NCBI GenBank assembly: GCA_013298945.1
Contig: JAAFJR010000003.1
Coordinates: 408,361-472,360 of the forward strand
DNA: 64,000 nt
Origin: Polaromonas sp.
GTDB taxonomy: Bacteria; Pseudomonadota; Gammaproteobacteria; Burkholderiales; Burkholderiaceae_C
Reading direction: 5' to 3'
This document shows, piece by piece, positions 29,620 through 37,986 of this stretch. The number at the start of each line of letters is the position of its first letter. Within the stretch, counting starts at the first letter, position 1. The position numbers were made by a program, and so were the translations under genes. A model generated the notes under the pieces. The model did not search any database and was not told the origin of the DNA. It saw only the letters and a list, made by a program, of their open reading frames with translations.

Positions 29620-30537
29620 TTACCAGCTTCCCGAAGCGCCACCGCCACCAAAATCACCTCCGCCGCCTGAGCTGAATCCACCGCCGCCGCTGAATCCGCC
29701 ACCACCGAAGCCCCCTCCACCACCAAAACCGCCTCGACCAAAGCCACCGCTACGCCCTCTTGAACCGCCAGATAAGCCGGAAAACAAGGCAAACAACAAA
29801 GCTATGACACCTGCAATGCTTCCTATCACCAAGCTCGTCGTCAATAAAAAGGTCATGGTTCCAACGGCTCCTCCGGTTAGCAGCGAACCCAGCTTATGAC
29901 CGAAAATACTTTTAGCGATCGCACCGCCAATCGGTACTGCAAAAAACATGAAGACGGCTAAATCCATCCACTCAAAACCACCAGAAAGACCGCTACCGCC
30001 TGTCGTGCCCGCAGCACCTACTTCAGGTAGTTCTTCACCTTTGATACGTGCTGACAACTGATCAACACCCGCTGAAATACCGCCCGCATAATCGCCAGCT
30101 TTGAATCGCGGCGTCACCGCATTGGTGATGATTTGCTTGGCTGCCAAGTCCGGAATCGCGCCTTCCAGGGTTTTTGCGACTTCAATGCGCACCTGCCTGT
30201 CTTTGAATGCGACGACAAATAACACGCCATCACCCACATTTTTGCGTCCGATTTTCCACGCATTGCCCACGCGGTTGGCGTAGCTGCTGATGTCCTCAGG
30301 CTGTACCGTAGGCACAATCAGCACCACCACTTGCGAGCCCTTGTCCTTTTCTAGAGCATCAAGCTTGGCTTCTATCGAAGCCTGCTGGCTGGCATCTAGT
30401 AAGCCCGTGGTGTCAACGACGTGGCTTGTAAGCGGAGGTATCTTTTGCAAGTCCTGCGCAAAAACCGCCGTCTGCAGCAACAAAGCCAGAAACAGCGTTT
30501 TAGCAAACAGGGCTAATAATGTGCGCAAAAATAACAC
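29620..30537 (-). CDS. Exported TPM-domain protein with Gly-rich tail (YgcG-like)
   Basis: 305 residues from GTG at 30537; a TTG at 30528 has better spacing to AAGG and may be the true start. A signal peptide (LLALFAKTLFLALLLQTAVFA) is followed by a TPM domain ('HVVDTTGLLDASQQASIEAK', 'GVLFVVAFKDRQVRIEVAKT', residues 38-160), membrane helices (about 190-255), and a Gly/Ser/Phe-rich tail ending 'GGGASGSW'. It starts 51 bases after lemA and is followed 13 bases later by the second TPM gene. Confidence 0.9.
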   Translation of the reverse strand: MLFLRTLLALFAKTLFLALLLQTAVFAQDLQKIPPLTSHVVDTTGLLDASQQASIEAKLDALEKDKGSQVVVLIVPTVQPEDISSYANRVGNAWKIGRKNVGDGVLFVVAFKDRQVRIEVAKTLEGAIPDLAAKQIITNAVTPRFKAGDYAGGISAGVDQLSARIKGEELPEVGAAGTTGGSGLSGGFEWMDLAVFMFFAVPIGGAIAKSIFGHKLGSLLTGGAVGTMTFLLTTSLVIGSIAGVIALLFALFSGLSGGSRGRSGGFGRGGFGGGGGFGGGGFSGGGGFSSGGGGDFGGGGASGSW

Positions 30538-30588
30538 CTTAAAACTTATAAACGCTTTAAAACAAATGGCTATAACGAGAGTAATCGC

Positions 30589-31185
30589 TTACTTCTTTTC
30601 AAAACTCACAGCAGGTGGTTTAGAAATAGCTGCTTCATTTTCGACCGTAAAGCCCTCTTTAACTTTGTAGCCAAAAATCATGGCCGTCAAGTTTGTAGGA
30701 AAGCTACGCGTCAAAATGTTGTAATCTTTGATGGTCGCGATATAGCGATTGCGCGCCACAGTGATGCGGTTTTCAGTGCCTTCCAATTGCACACGTAAAT
30801 CGCTAAAACCTTGGTTGGCTTTCAAGTTGGGGTAAGCCTCGCTCACCGCCATCAAGCGGGAGAGTGCGCTGCCCAGTTCACCCTGTGCTGCTTGGAATTT
30901 CTTCATCGCTTCTGGATTGTTCAGCAATTCAGGGGTGACTTGAATCGCCGTCGCTTTCGAGCGTGCCTCAATCACCTTGGTCAAGGTTTCTTGCTCAAAA
31001 TTAGCCTCACCTTTGACGGTGGCGACGATGTTGGGTACCAAATCAGCACGGCGCTGGTATTGGTTCAAAACTTCTTTCCACGCAGCGTTCGATGTTTCGT
31101 CCAAGCTTTGGAAGTCGTTGTAGCCGCACCCAGTCATGGCTAAAGAGGTGATGAGTGCAGAAATAATCAATAACCAACGTTTCAT
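30589..31185 (-). CDS. LemA-family lipoprotein
   Basis: 198 residues. Signal sequence with lipobox 'AMTGCGYN' (Cys about residue 21). The LemA core is 'SNAAWKEVLNQYQRRADLVP', 'LVPNIVATVKGEANFEQETL', 'ALSRLMAVSEAYPNLKANQ'. The fold is a long helical bundle. Head of the lemA-TPM-TPM operon; function unknown. GGAG precedes the ATG. Confidence 0.93.
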   Translation of the reverse strand: MKRWLLIISALITSLAMTGCGYNDFQSLDETSNAAWKEVLNQYQRRADLVPNIVATVKGEANFEQETLTKVIEARSKATAIQVTPELLNNPEAMKKFQAAQGELGSALSRLMAVSEAYPNLKANQGFSDLRVQLEGTENRITVARNRYIATIKDYNILTRSFPTNLTAMIFGYKVKEGFTVENEAAISKPPAVSFEKK

Positions 31186-31373
31186 AGGAGCTCCTTTAGG
31201 GTTGCAAAAAGCACATCAGCCATTTAAAAATCATGCTGAATGTCATTTGTCTTTCAAAAGCGGTACGTTAGCACAAGTGAACGCAAACTTGGGTGATTTA
31301 AACCCATAAACCGCTGATTTAAGTGATGTTTTTGTTAAAACCGTGTAAAATTTGGCAAAATGCATCAAAAAAT

Positions 31374-31424
31374 GACTCTAGCCAGCGTATTTACTGTCTA
31401 AGCAGCTATGAAATATATAGCGCC
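31374..31424 (-). repeat. Interspersed palindromic repeat, copy 6, supplying the YheT start codon
   Basis: Reverse copy: CTCTAGCCAGCGTATTTACT, then GTCTAAGCAGCTATGAAATA and TATAGC. The ATG of the next gene (31408) is the usual CTATTA position of the repeat changed to CTATGA. Confidence 0.7.
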
Positions 31425-32415
31425 AAACTGGTTGCCCGGCGGCAACCTGCAAACCATCTGGCCAGCCCTGATCAGCGCTCGGTCGCTTGAGCAAGCTGCT
31501 AGCGTCGCTTATGAACGCGTCCGCTGGAGCACGCCAGATCATGACTTCGTCGATGTTGACTACGGCTCAGCAACAACGCCTAAACTTCAAAATTCAGCGA
31601 AACAACCCCTGCTTGTGCTGTTTCACGGACTTGAAGGCTCATCAACCAGCCACTACGCGCTGGCCTTTGCCAAAGTCGCCCAACAACGTGGCTGGGCGTA
31701 TGCGGTGCCGCACTTTCGCGGCTGCAGTGGCGAAATCAACCGCGCACCCCGCGCCTACCACTCGGGCGACTTTGAGGAAATCGGCTGGATGCTGTCTAAG
31801 CTAAAAGCTGCGCATGAATTGGCCGGCGGTGGCTCACTGCTGGCCGTCGGCATTTCCTTGGGTGGCAACGCCTTGATGCGCTGGGCGCAGGAAGCGGGCA
31901 GCACAGCGACCCAAACCGTTGAAGCCGTGGCATCCGTCTGCTCGCCCTTAGATTTAGCGGCCAGCGGTGTCGCTATTGGCCAAGGTTTCAACCGCTTGGT
32001 CTACACCCGCATGTTTTTAAACAGCATGAAACCCAAAGCTCTGGAACGTTTGGCGCTGAACCCCGGCTTGTTTGACGCCAAAGCGCTGCAAGCCAGCCGC
32101 GATTTGTACGAGTTCGACAACATCTTCACCGCACCCGTGCACGGCTTCAAAAATACCGAAGACTATTGGCTGCGCGCCTCCGCCAAACCGCACATGAACC
32201 GCATCCAGCTGCCAGCCTTGGCACTGAACGCTGTCAACGACCCTTTTATTCCCGCCTGGTCACTGCCCAAAGCCGCTGACGTCAGCAAAAGTGTGACCCT
32301 GTGGCACACCGCGCAGGGCGGCCATGTGGGCTTCCCTAAAGGCAAATTCCCCGCGCAGGTGATGGCGATGCCCGAGGCGGTTTCCGGCTGGTTGGCCACG
32401 CATTTACCAGCGTAA
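31408..32415 (+). CDS. YheT-family alpha/beta hydrolase
   Basis: 335 residues. The start 'MKYIAPNWLPGGNLQTIWPA' matches the family N-terminus. Hydrolase marks: 'LVLFHGLEGSSTSHYALAFA', nucleophile elbow 'AVGISLGGNALMRW', and the His in 'TAQGGHVGFPKGKF'. YheT-like proteins are putative esterases of unknown substrate. No good ribosome site precedes the ATG, which lies inside a repeat copy. Confidence 0.88.
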   Translation: MKYIAPNWLPGGNLQTIWPALISARSLEQAASVAYERVRWSTPDHDFVDVDYGSATTPKLQNSAKQPLLVLFHGLEGSSTSHYALAFAKVAQQRGWAYAVPHFRGCSGEINRAPRAYHSGDFEEIGWMLSKLKAAHELAGGGSLLAVGISLGGNALMRWAQEAGSTATQTVEAVASVCSPLDLAASGVAIGQGFNRLVYTRMFLNSMKPKALERLALNPGLFDAKALQASRDLYEFDNIFTAPVHGFKNTEDYWLRASAKPHMNRIQLPALALNAVNDPFIPAWSLPKAADVSKSVTLWHTAQGGHVGFPKGKFPAQVMAMPEAVSGWLATHLPA

Positions 32416-32442
32416 AAAAATCATTCGACACATATTCACCCT

Positions 32443-32479
32443 TGGACGACATAGATGGACGGCATAGATGGACGACATA
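32443..32479 (+). repeat. Short tandem repeat before a small gene
   Basis: A 13-base unit (GACGACATAGATG, with one variant) occurs nearly three times and overlaps the start of the next gene, giving ATG codons in different frames at 32455 and 32468. Slippage here could change start-codon spacing. Confidence 0.6.
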
Positions 32480-33016
32480 GTTAAACAAGCCATGGCCAAA
32501 TGGCCCAACGTGCCGCACTGCTACGGCTGGTTGGGCTTGGACGCGCGCGGTAACTGGTACATGCGCGACGACCGCGTGCAAGTGCAGGGCCCGTTCACAC
32601 AAGTCAAGGGTTCGATGTTGAAGCACGAAAAGCTCATCGACTTCATCAACCGCAATTATTTGTGCGATGACAGTTCTCAAAGCGAAGCCAAAGGCCAATG
32701 GTTCTTCCAAAACGGCCCGCAGCGCGTCTACGTTGAGCTAGAAGCCACGCCGCTTGTTTGGCGAGTAAGCGCTAACTTTGAGGTCGTATCCCATACAGGA
32801 GAAGCCGCCAGATTGCAGCGCTGCATCATGGACGAACATGGCCGTCTGTACCTAGAAGCCGCCGCCGGTTTTGGCCTCGTCCACACGGCTGATATGTTGT
32901 ACGCGGCAGACGCCATAGAGCAAGGCCTGTGGGTGACGCAAGAGATGCTGGCGGCTGACTTGCCCAAGCGGTTTGGGTATGTTCGTAGCCCAAAAGCGCT
33001 GCAAAACACGCTTTAA
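32468..33016 (+). CDS. Conserved DUF2946-like protein (family name uncertain)
   Basis: 182 residues. Distinctive features: 'KWPNVPHCYGWLGLDARGNW' near the start, 'LIDFINRNYLCDD', 'GQWFFQNGPQRVYVELE', and 'ALYVADAIEQGLWV'-like text near the end. It seems soluble and cytoplasmic. I recognise it as a conserved betaproteobacterial unknown, but I am not sure of the DUF number. It follows the YheT-type gene closely and may be cotranscribed with it. Confidence 0.75.
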   Translation: MDDIVKQAMAKWPNVPHCYGWLGLDARGNWYMRDDRVQVQGPFTQVKGSMLKHEKLIDFINRNYLCDDSSQSEAKGQWFFQNGPQRVYVELEATPLVWRVSANFEVVSHTGEAARLQRCIMDEHGRLYLEAAAGFGLVHTADMLYAADAIEQGLWVTQEMLAADLPKRFGYVRSPKALQNTL

Positions 33017-33030
33017 CAGCATATTTAAAT

Positions 33031-33087
33031 GCTATATTTTTAATAGCTGTTTAGACAATAAATACGCCGACTACAGCGATATTTTGC
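33031..33087 (+). repeat. Interspersed palindromic repeat, copy 7
   Basis: Forward copy: GCTATATTTTTAATAGCTGT, then TTAGACAATAAATACGCCGA and CTACAGCGATATTTTGC. It lies upstream of the restriction-modification gene and in the same orientation as copy 8 beyond it. Confidence 0.85.
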
Positions 33088-33104
33088 ATTAAAATAAGCA
33101 AATT

Positions 33105-33172
33105 CTGTCATTCCCGCGTAGGCGGGAATCCACAAGCGCCACCATGGATTCCCGCCTTCGCGGGAATGACAG
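33105..33172. repeat. Long inverted repeat (REP-like)
   Basis: CTGTCATTCCCGCGTAGGCG plus GGAATCC (33105-33131) is inverted at 33146-33172 as GGATTCCCGCCTTCGCGGGA plus ATGACAG. Each arm is itself palindromic. Similar elements are widespread in proteobacteria; it may act as a transcription or mRNA-stability element. Confidence 0.8.
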
Positions 33173-33255
33173 CATCCTGTCTTTGGTATTTATTCCCCTT
33201 TTTCAGAAGGGGTGGCGCGTAGCGACGGGGTAGTTGCACCCGCTACACTACCTTG

Positions 33256-35694
33256 ATGAGCCTCTACACCGCCCTCCAAAAAGCCAAATCTGAAGAAGAC
33301 GTCAAAGACGCTTACATCAAAGCCCTGGGGCTCAAAGGCCATACCAAGGGGTTGATCGACATCCAGTCCAACGAGATTTGGTTTGAGGCCAAAGACACCG
33401 GCAAAAACTCCAGCTACGCCATGTTCACCCAGCTGCTGCATTACGTGCAGGTGGCGCTGAACAAGGGTGAGAGCGTGCCGCCGTTTTTGGCCGTTATCGA
33501 CACCGAAAAGGCTGCGCTCATGAAAAGCGCGGATGTGCTGCCCTTTTTAGCCAAAAAAACCATCAAATGGGGCAAATCTGCCAGCCAATACACCCAAGAG
33601 GCGCTGGCCGAGATTTCAGCCCACATCGGCGCGCATTTTGTGTCGTTCAAAATCGCGACTCATGAAGACGAGTTCATCAGCACCGTCAAAGCCGCCATCA
33701 AGTCGGGCGACATCATCCGCACCCCCATCACGCCGGATAACTTGAAACAGGTGTTTGACAAATGGGTGGCCATGGTGGGGCGCGAGATCACTGGCGTGGC
33801 CGAAGAAGACTACGCACTCTTGTTTTTTGCCGACATCATGCACGACGGCACCGTCTCCACCCACGCCAACCTGCCCGCCGAGCTGCTGCACAAAAATGGC
33901 GCGCCCGTGTTCAGCTTGGGTGGCAAAATTTACGAACTGGGCAGCAAAGAGGGCTACCGCCAGTTTTGGGCGATTTACCACAAACCCCCCAAGGCAGAGC
34001 ACCGCAACTACCTGCTAGAGCGCCGAGACAGCCTGATTCCGCTGGACGAGCGCAGCTTCAAAGGCGCGTATTACACGCCGCTGGCCGTGGTTGATAAGGC
34101 GTATGACACGCTTGCCGCCACGCTGGGTAAAAACTGGCAAAAAGACTACATCGTGTGGGACATGTGCTGCGGCGTGGGTAATTTGGAGGTCAAACACAGC
34201 AACCCGCGCAATATCTACATGTCCACCTTGGACGAAGCCGACGTAGACGTGATGAAAGCCACTAAAACCTGCGTAGCCGCGCAGCGGTTTCAATACGATT
34301 ATTTGAACGACGATATTGATGATTTTGGCAACATCGACTACAGCCTGACCAACAAAGTACCCACTGGCTTGCGGCAGGCGATTGCAGAAGGCAAAAAGAT
34401 ACTCGTGCTGATTAATCCGCCGTATGCGGAGGCGGGAAATCGAGGAAATACCGAAATAAAGTTGGGAACTGAAAGTAAATCGGGTGTTGCGACAACGCGA
34501 GTTGGAATCAGTATGGCGGATTATGGATATGCTTCCCGCGAGCTATTCGTACAGTTTTTGGCACGTATTGCATCTGAAATTCCGACAGCGACTGTTGCGA
34601 TGTTTAGCACGATGAAATACGTGAATGCCCCGAATTTTGCAAAGTTCAGAGAAGCATGGAACGCCAAATATTTGGGCGGATACATAGTGCATAACCAAGC
34701 TTTTGATGGATTGAGCGGGAAATTCCCAATTGGGTTTTTGATATGGAAAACTGATCAAAATGCAGCGATTAAAACCCCAATCAGTGAAATTACGGTTAAT
34801 GTTTTGGATAAAAACACGCAAGCCATCGGCGAAAAGAAGTTTTTTAATTTGCCTAACTCTAGCTTGCTTTCAAACTGGATTGGACGGCAAAAAGCTAACG
34901 AAATTGATGCATTGCCGCTAATCAATGCCATCACACCAACGACTAAAACGACTGGAGTACGACGAACCAAGTGGGCAGATGGTGCCATTGGCCATTTTTT
35001 GTGCGACAGCAATGATTTACAGCATGCAGAGCAGTTGACAGCAGTTTTCTCGTCTGTTCACAGTTTGGGGCATGCTGGAGGTTACTTTATTACCGCTGAA
35101 AACCTGCTGCAAGTTGTCGCCGTTTTTTCAGCGCGAAAACTTATACGCCCTACTTGGGTGAACGACCGCGACCAGTTTCTACAACCCACCGCGCCGTTGA
35201 GTGACGAGTTCAAGACAGACTGCCTGATCTGGACACTTTTCAACCGTGGCAACCTCACTGCAAGTGCAAAAGATATCGAATGGAACGGCAAAAACTGGTC
35301 TATCGTCAACCACTTTATCCCGTTCACCGAAGAAGAAGTCGGTGCAAACGGGCGGTTTGAGTCGGATTTTATGGTCAGGTACTTGGCTGCCCTTCGCCAA
35401 GCTCAGGGCGAACGGGCGTATTTGTCCCCTGAGGCAAAAGCCGTTTTAGCCGCTGGCAAAACCCTGTGGCAAGCCTATTTCACAGACATCGACAAAGACG
35501 GCCGCACCGTGCTCGACGAGCTGAAGCTGAACCGCCCTGACGTCGGCTGGTACCAAATCCGCAACGCGCTGAAAAAGCGCAACGAAAGCGGCGACACCGT
35601 GCCCGTGGACTTCCAAATCTTTGAAGACGCCTACAAAACCCTAGGCGACAAGCTGCGCCCGCAGGTGTACGAGCTGGGGTTTTTGCGGGTTTGA
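33256..35694 (+). CDS. Single-chain restriction-modification enzyme (type IIG-like)
   Basis: 812 residues from the ATG at 33256. The N-terminal domain has a PD-(D/E)xK-like nuclease site: Asp35, then Glu44-Ala-Lys46 ('FEAKD'). The methyltransferase core has a SAM-binding 'VWDMCCGVGN' at 300 and 'NPPY' at 387-390, the N6-adenine type. The C-terminal third would be the target-recognition region. The segment 34440-35150 is clearly AT-richer (33-45% GC in samples) than both flanks (57-67%), suggesting exchange of the recognition domain. A short 'LRQAQGER' insertion lies near residue 712. Direct copies of the interspersed repeat lie on both sides, and no separate nuclease gene is seen. Confidence 0.85.
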   Translation: MSLYTALQKAKSEEDVKDAYIKALGLKGHTKGLIDIQSNEIWFEAKDTGKNSSYAMFTQLLHYVQVALNKGESVPPFLAVIDTEKAALMKSADVLPFLAKKTIKWGKSASQYTQEALAEISAHIGAHFVSFKIATHEDEFISTVKAAIKSGDIIRTPITPDNLKQVFDKWVAMVGREITGVAEEDYALLFFADIMHDGTVSTHANLPAELLHKNGAPVFSLGGKIYELGSKEGYRQFWAIYHKPPKAEHRNYLLERRDSLIPLDERSFKGAYYTPLAVVDKAYDTLAATLGKNWQKDYIVWDMCCGVGNLEVKHSNPRNIYMSTLDEADVDVMKATKTCVAAQRFQYDYLNDDIDDFGNIDYSLTNKVPTGLRQAIAEGKKILVLINPPYAEAGNRGNTEIKLGTESKSGVATTRVGISMADYGYASRELFVQFLARIASEIPTATVAMFSTMKYVNAPNFAKFREAWNAKYLGGYIVHNQAFDGLSGKFPIGFLIWKTDQNAAIKTPISEITVNVLDKNTQAIGEKKFFNLPNSSLLSNWIGRQKANEIDALPLINAITPTTKTTGVRRTKWADGAIGHFLCDSNDLQHAEQLTAVFSSVHSLGHAGGYFITAENLLQVVAVFSARKLIRPTWVNDRDQFLQPTAPLSDEFKTDCLIWTLFNRGNLTASAKDIEWNGKNWSIVNHFIPFTEEEVGANGRFESDFMVRYLAALRQAQGERAYLSPEAKAVLAAGKTLWQAYFTDIDKDGRTVLDELKLNRPDVGWYQIRNALKKRNESGDTVPVDFQIFEDAYKTLGDKLRPQVYELGFLRV
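35390..35415 (+). repeat. In-frame 'LRQAQGER' repeat inside the restriction-modification gene
   Basis: CCCTTCGCCAAGCTCAGGGC then GAACGG; an inverted-repeat element that I recall as common in environmental bacteria, often read in frame as LRQAQGER. Here it adds a short peptide between recognition and C-terminal regions. Confidence 0.6.
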
Positions 35695-35718
35695 GTGTCG
35701 TGGTTGGAAGCTTATATT

Positions 35719-35771
35719 GCTATATTTTTAATAGCTGCTAAGGCAATAAATACGCCGGCTAAAGAGATATT
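35719..35771 (+). repeat. Interspersed palindromic repeat, copy 8
   Basis: Forward copy: GCTATATTTTTAATAGCTGC, then TAAGGCAATAAATACGCCGG and CTAAAGAGATATT. It follows the restriction-modification gene, in the same orientation as copy 7. Confidence 0.85.
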
Positions 35772-36649
35772 CAAGCACTAAATAACTGCTGTAACAGCGG
35801 ATGCAAAACCTTGCGGGCGGCGTAAATCAGATGAAACTCCTCTTGCACCTCGGTGCAAGTAGCGATCTTCTCCAGCTTATGTGTATCCAGCATTTCACGC
35901 TCCTGCGATTGCGCGACGGGAAACACACCCATGCCAGCTGCGGCAAACGTCATCAACAATGCATTGTCTTCAAACTCTCCTGCAATTAAAGGTTTGATGC
36001 GCTCACGCTCTAGCCAATGGTCGATGCGTAGCCGAGCGGCAGAATGATGTGTCGGCAGCAACAACGGCACATGGGCAAAGCTTTTGGGGTAGTCGTTACG
36101 AGCCGCAGCGGCCCAGTTGCTCGGCGCGCACCAAATGATGGGACAGCTAGACAGCCGTTGGCTGGTGATGCGCAATTCCGTCTTGGCCGGTGCAGCACGG
36201 TCAGACAAGATCGCGTCCAGTTTATGCACCGCCAATTCGGCCAACAGTTGTTCAAATTCGCCCTCATGGCACAGCAAACGCAGCTTGGGTTCGCTCAAAA
36301 TGGGAGCCAGTATGCTGTGTACCGCGAGCTTGGCTATGCCGTCTGAAATACCTACGTTAAAACGCACATGGCTTCCGTTGACAGCTTCCAGCACCCGATG
36401 CGGCAGCCCTTCGCCTAAGGCGAATATCTGATCCGCCTCATGCATGGCGACAACCCCAGCTTCGGTGAGCACCAGGTTGCGCCCTTGGGCCTTGAGCAGG
36501 CTTGCGCCTAGTGATTTCTCTAACTCCCGAACCTGCGTGCTGATCGTGGGCAGCGACATATCCAGCCGCTCTGCCGCGCGAGCCATGCCACCCTCTTTGG
36601 CAACGATCCAAAAATAATAAAGATGGCGGTAGTTGAAACTTTGGCTCAT
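35771..36649 (-). CDS. LysR-family regulator (NhaR-like)
   Basis: 292 residues from the ATG at 36649 (MSQSFNYRHLYYFW). HTH in residues 8-65: 'EGGMARAAERLDMSLPTIST', 'QVRELEKSLGASLLKAQGR'. The 'NYRHLYYFWIVAKEGGMARA' opening is typical of the NhaR branch, which responds to sodium or pH in E. coli. It is divergent from the HPF-like / Bax-inhibitor-like / TerC genes, so those may be targets. Confidence 0.9.
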   Translation of the reverse strand: MSQSFNYRHLYYFWIVAKEGGMARAAERLDMSLPTISTQVRELEKSLGASLLKAQGRNLVLTEAGVVAMHEADQIFALGEGLPHRVLEAVNGSHVRFNVGISDGIAKLAVHSILAPILSEPKLRLLCHEGEFEQLLAELAVHKLDAILSDRAAPAKTELRITSQRLSSCPIIWCAPSNWAAAARNDYPKSFAHVPLLLPTHHSAARLRIDHWLERERIKPLIAGEFEDNALLMTFAAAGMGVFPVAQSQEREMLDTHKLEKIATCTEVQEEFHLIYAARKVLHPLLQQLFSA

Positions 36650-36810
36650 ATCAGTAAGTTCGTATAAATAAGGCGAGTAAGGGAAAGTTAAGGAGGGCAA
36701 CGTAAGTAAAGTAAGGTTTATTCTAACCAAAACATAGTTATTTGTTTCTTTTTTACATTCATTCTTGCGTTTAAATTAGCGTCTCGTGTGTTTAACTTTT
36801 GGAGCTACAA

Positions 36811-37161
36811 ATGCAGATATTTATTGATGCCAAGCCCGCCGATGCGAAGTCGCTCAAAGACGTTACTGTGGATCGCCTTCGATTTGTCTTTCGCCGCATG
36901 TCGCAACAGGTTCAAACCGTACGCGTCAGTTTCACAGATGTGAACGGGCCTCGCGGTGGCATTGACAAGCACGCACAGATTCAATTGCACCTAGATGCCC
37001 ACGGCACCGTGATTGTGGGAGCAACGCACAGCAACTGGCGCTCGGCGCTGGAAAGCGCGTTGCGTCGCATCGCCGCAAAGGTGGTCAAGACCCTGACGCA
37101 GGCCAAGCGCCCCAAACGCCAGCCCTTGAGGGCGCTGTCCCTGAGTACCAGCAGCGAATAA
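36811..37161 (+). CDS. HPF/RaiA-like ribosome-associated protein
   Basis: 116 residues from the ATG at 36811, with GGAG upstream. The fold pattern fits the S30AE/HPF family ('VDRLRFVFRRMSQQVQTVRV', 'FTDVNGPRGGIDKHAQIQLH', 'ALESALRRIAAKVVKTLTQA'). Such proteins bind idle ribosomes during stress. The C-terminal 25 residues are basic and low-complexity. First of four plus-strand genes. Confidence 0.8.
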   Translation: MQIFIDAKPADAKSLKDVTVDRLRFVFRRMSQQVQTVRVSFTDVNGPRGGIDKHAQIQLHLDAHGTVIVGATHSNWRSALESALRRIAAKVVKTLTQAKRPKRQPLRALSLSTSSE

Positions 37162-37216
37162 ACCAACCCTGATTTCACAAATAACCTGATTCAACAGCAA
37201 GTAAGGAGTAACTAGC

Positions 37217-37957
37217 ATGAGCAGCATGAATGATTCAAGTAACAACAACCAAGCTCGCGCCATTGCCTGGCCCGGACACGAGGCACAGCATGCCAACCGC
37301 ATGGACGGCATTGGCAACCCGGCTGATAGCAGCCCCGCGCTGCAAAACCGTGTGGTACGCAATACATACGCTTTACTGGCGATGACGTTGTTGTTCAGCG
37401 CCGGCGTAGCTGCAACGGCGATGGCGCTGAAGCTGCCCAGCCCTGGTATTGTCATCACGCTTGTGGGCTACTTTGGCCTGCTCTATGCGGTGCACAAATT
37501 GCAAAACAGTGCTTGGGCCTTGGCTGCGGTGTTCGGCTTGACCGGCTTTATGGGCTACACGCTGGGGCCGATACTTACACGCTACAGCGGCATGCCCAAT
37601 GGGGGTGAGGTTATCGGCATGGCTTTGGCGGCCACCGGCGCGACCTTCTTGGCACTGTCTGCCTACGTGCTCACCACTCGTAAAGACTTCAGTTTTATGG
37701 GCGGTTTTCTGTTTGCCGGTATGGTCATTGCCTTGTTGGCAGGTCTAGGCGCGATGCTGTTCAACATACCTGCGCTGGGCTTGGCGGTCTCGGCCATGGT
37801 GGCTTTGCTGTCTGCAGGTTTGATCCTGTTTGAAACTAGCCGCATCGTCAACGGTGGCGAAACCAACTATGTGATGGCGACCGTCGGCTTGTTTGTGTCA
37901 CTGTTTAACCTGTTTACCAGCTTGCTGAGCCTCTTCGGTATTGGCAGCAACGACTAA
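37217..37957 (+). CDS. Bax inhibitor-1-family membrane protein
   Basis: 246 residues with seven predicted helices after a polar N-terminus of about 45 residues. 'RNTYALLAMTLLFSAGVAAT' starts helix 1; 'GFMGYTLGPILTRY' and the closing 'NYVMATVGLFVSLFNLFTSL' are typical of the YccA/YbhL branch (leak channels or FtsH modulators). It lies between the HPF-like and TerC genes. Confidence 0.9.
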   Translation: MSSMNDSSNNNQARAIAWPGHEAQHANRMDGIGNPADSSPALQNRVVRNTYALLAMTLLFSAGVAATAMALKLPSPGIVITLVGYFGLLYAVHKLQNSAWALAAVFGLTGFMGYTLGPILTRYSGMPNGGEVIGMALAATGATFLALSAYVLTTRKDFSFMGGFLFAGMVIALLAGLGAMLFNIPALGLAVSAMVALLSAGLILFETSRIVNGGETNYVMATVGLFVSLFNLFTSLLSLFGIGSND

Positions 37958-37986
37958 ACGATTTTTAAGAAACTGCGCGAGGCTGT

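Noticed and set aside
29607..29792. N-terminal extension of the TPM gene
   Set aside because: It is the Gly-rich tail of the upstream gene read in another frame; the ATG at 29606 begins the real protein.
37958..37986. Manganese riboswitch before terC
   Set aside because: The gap is only 29 bases, too short for a yybP-ykoY element.
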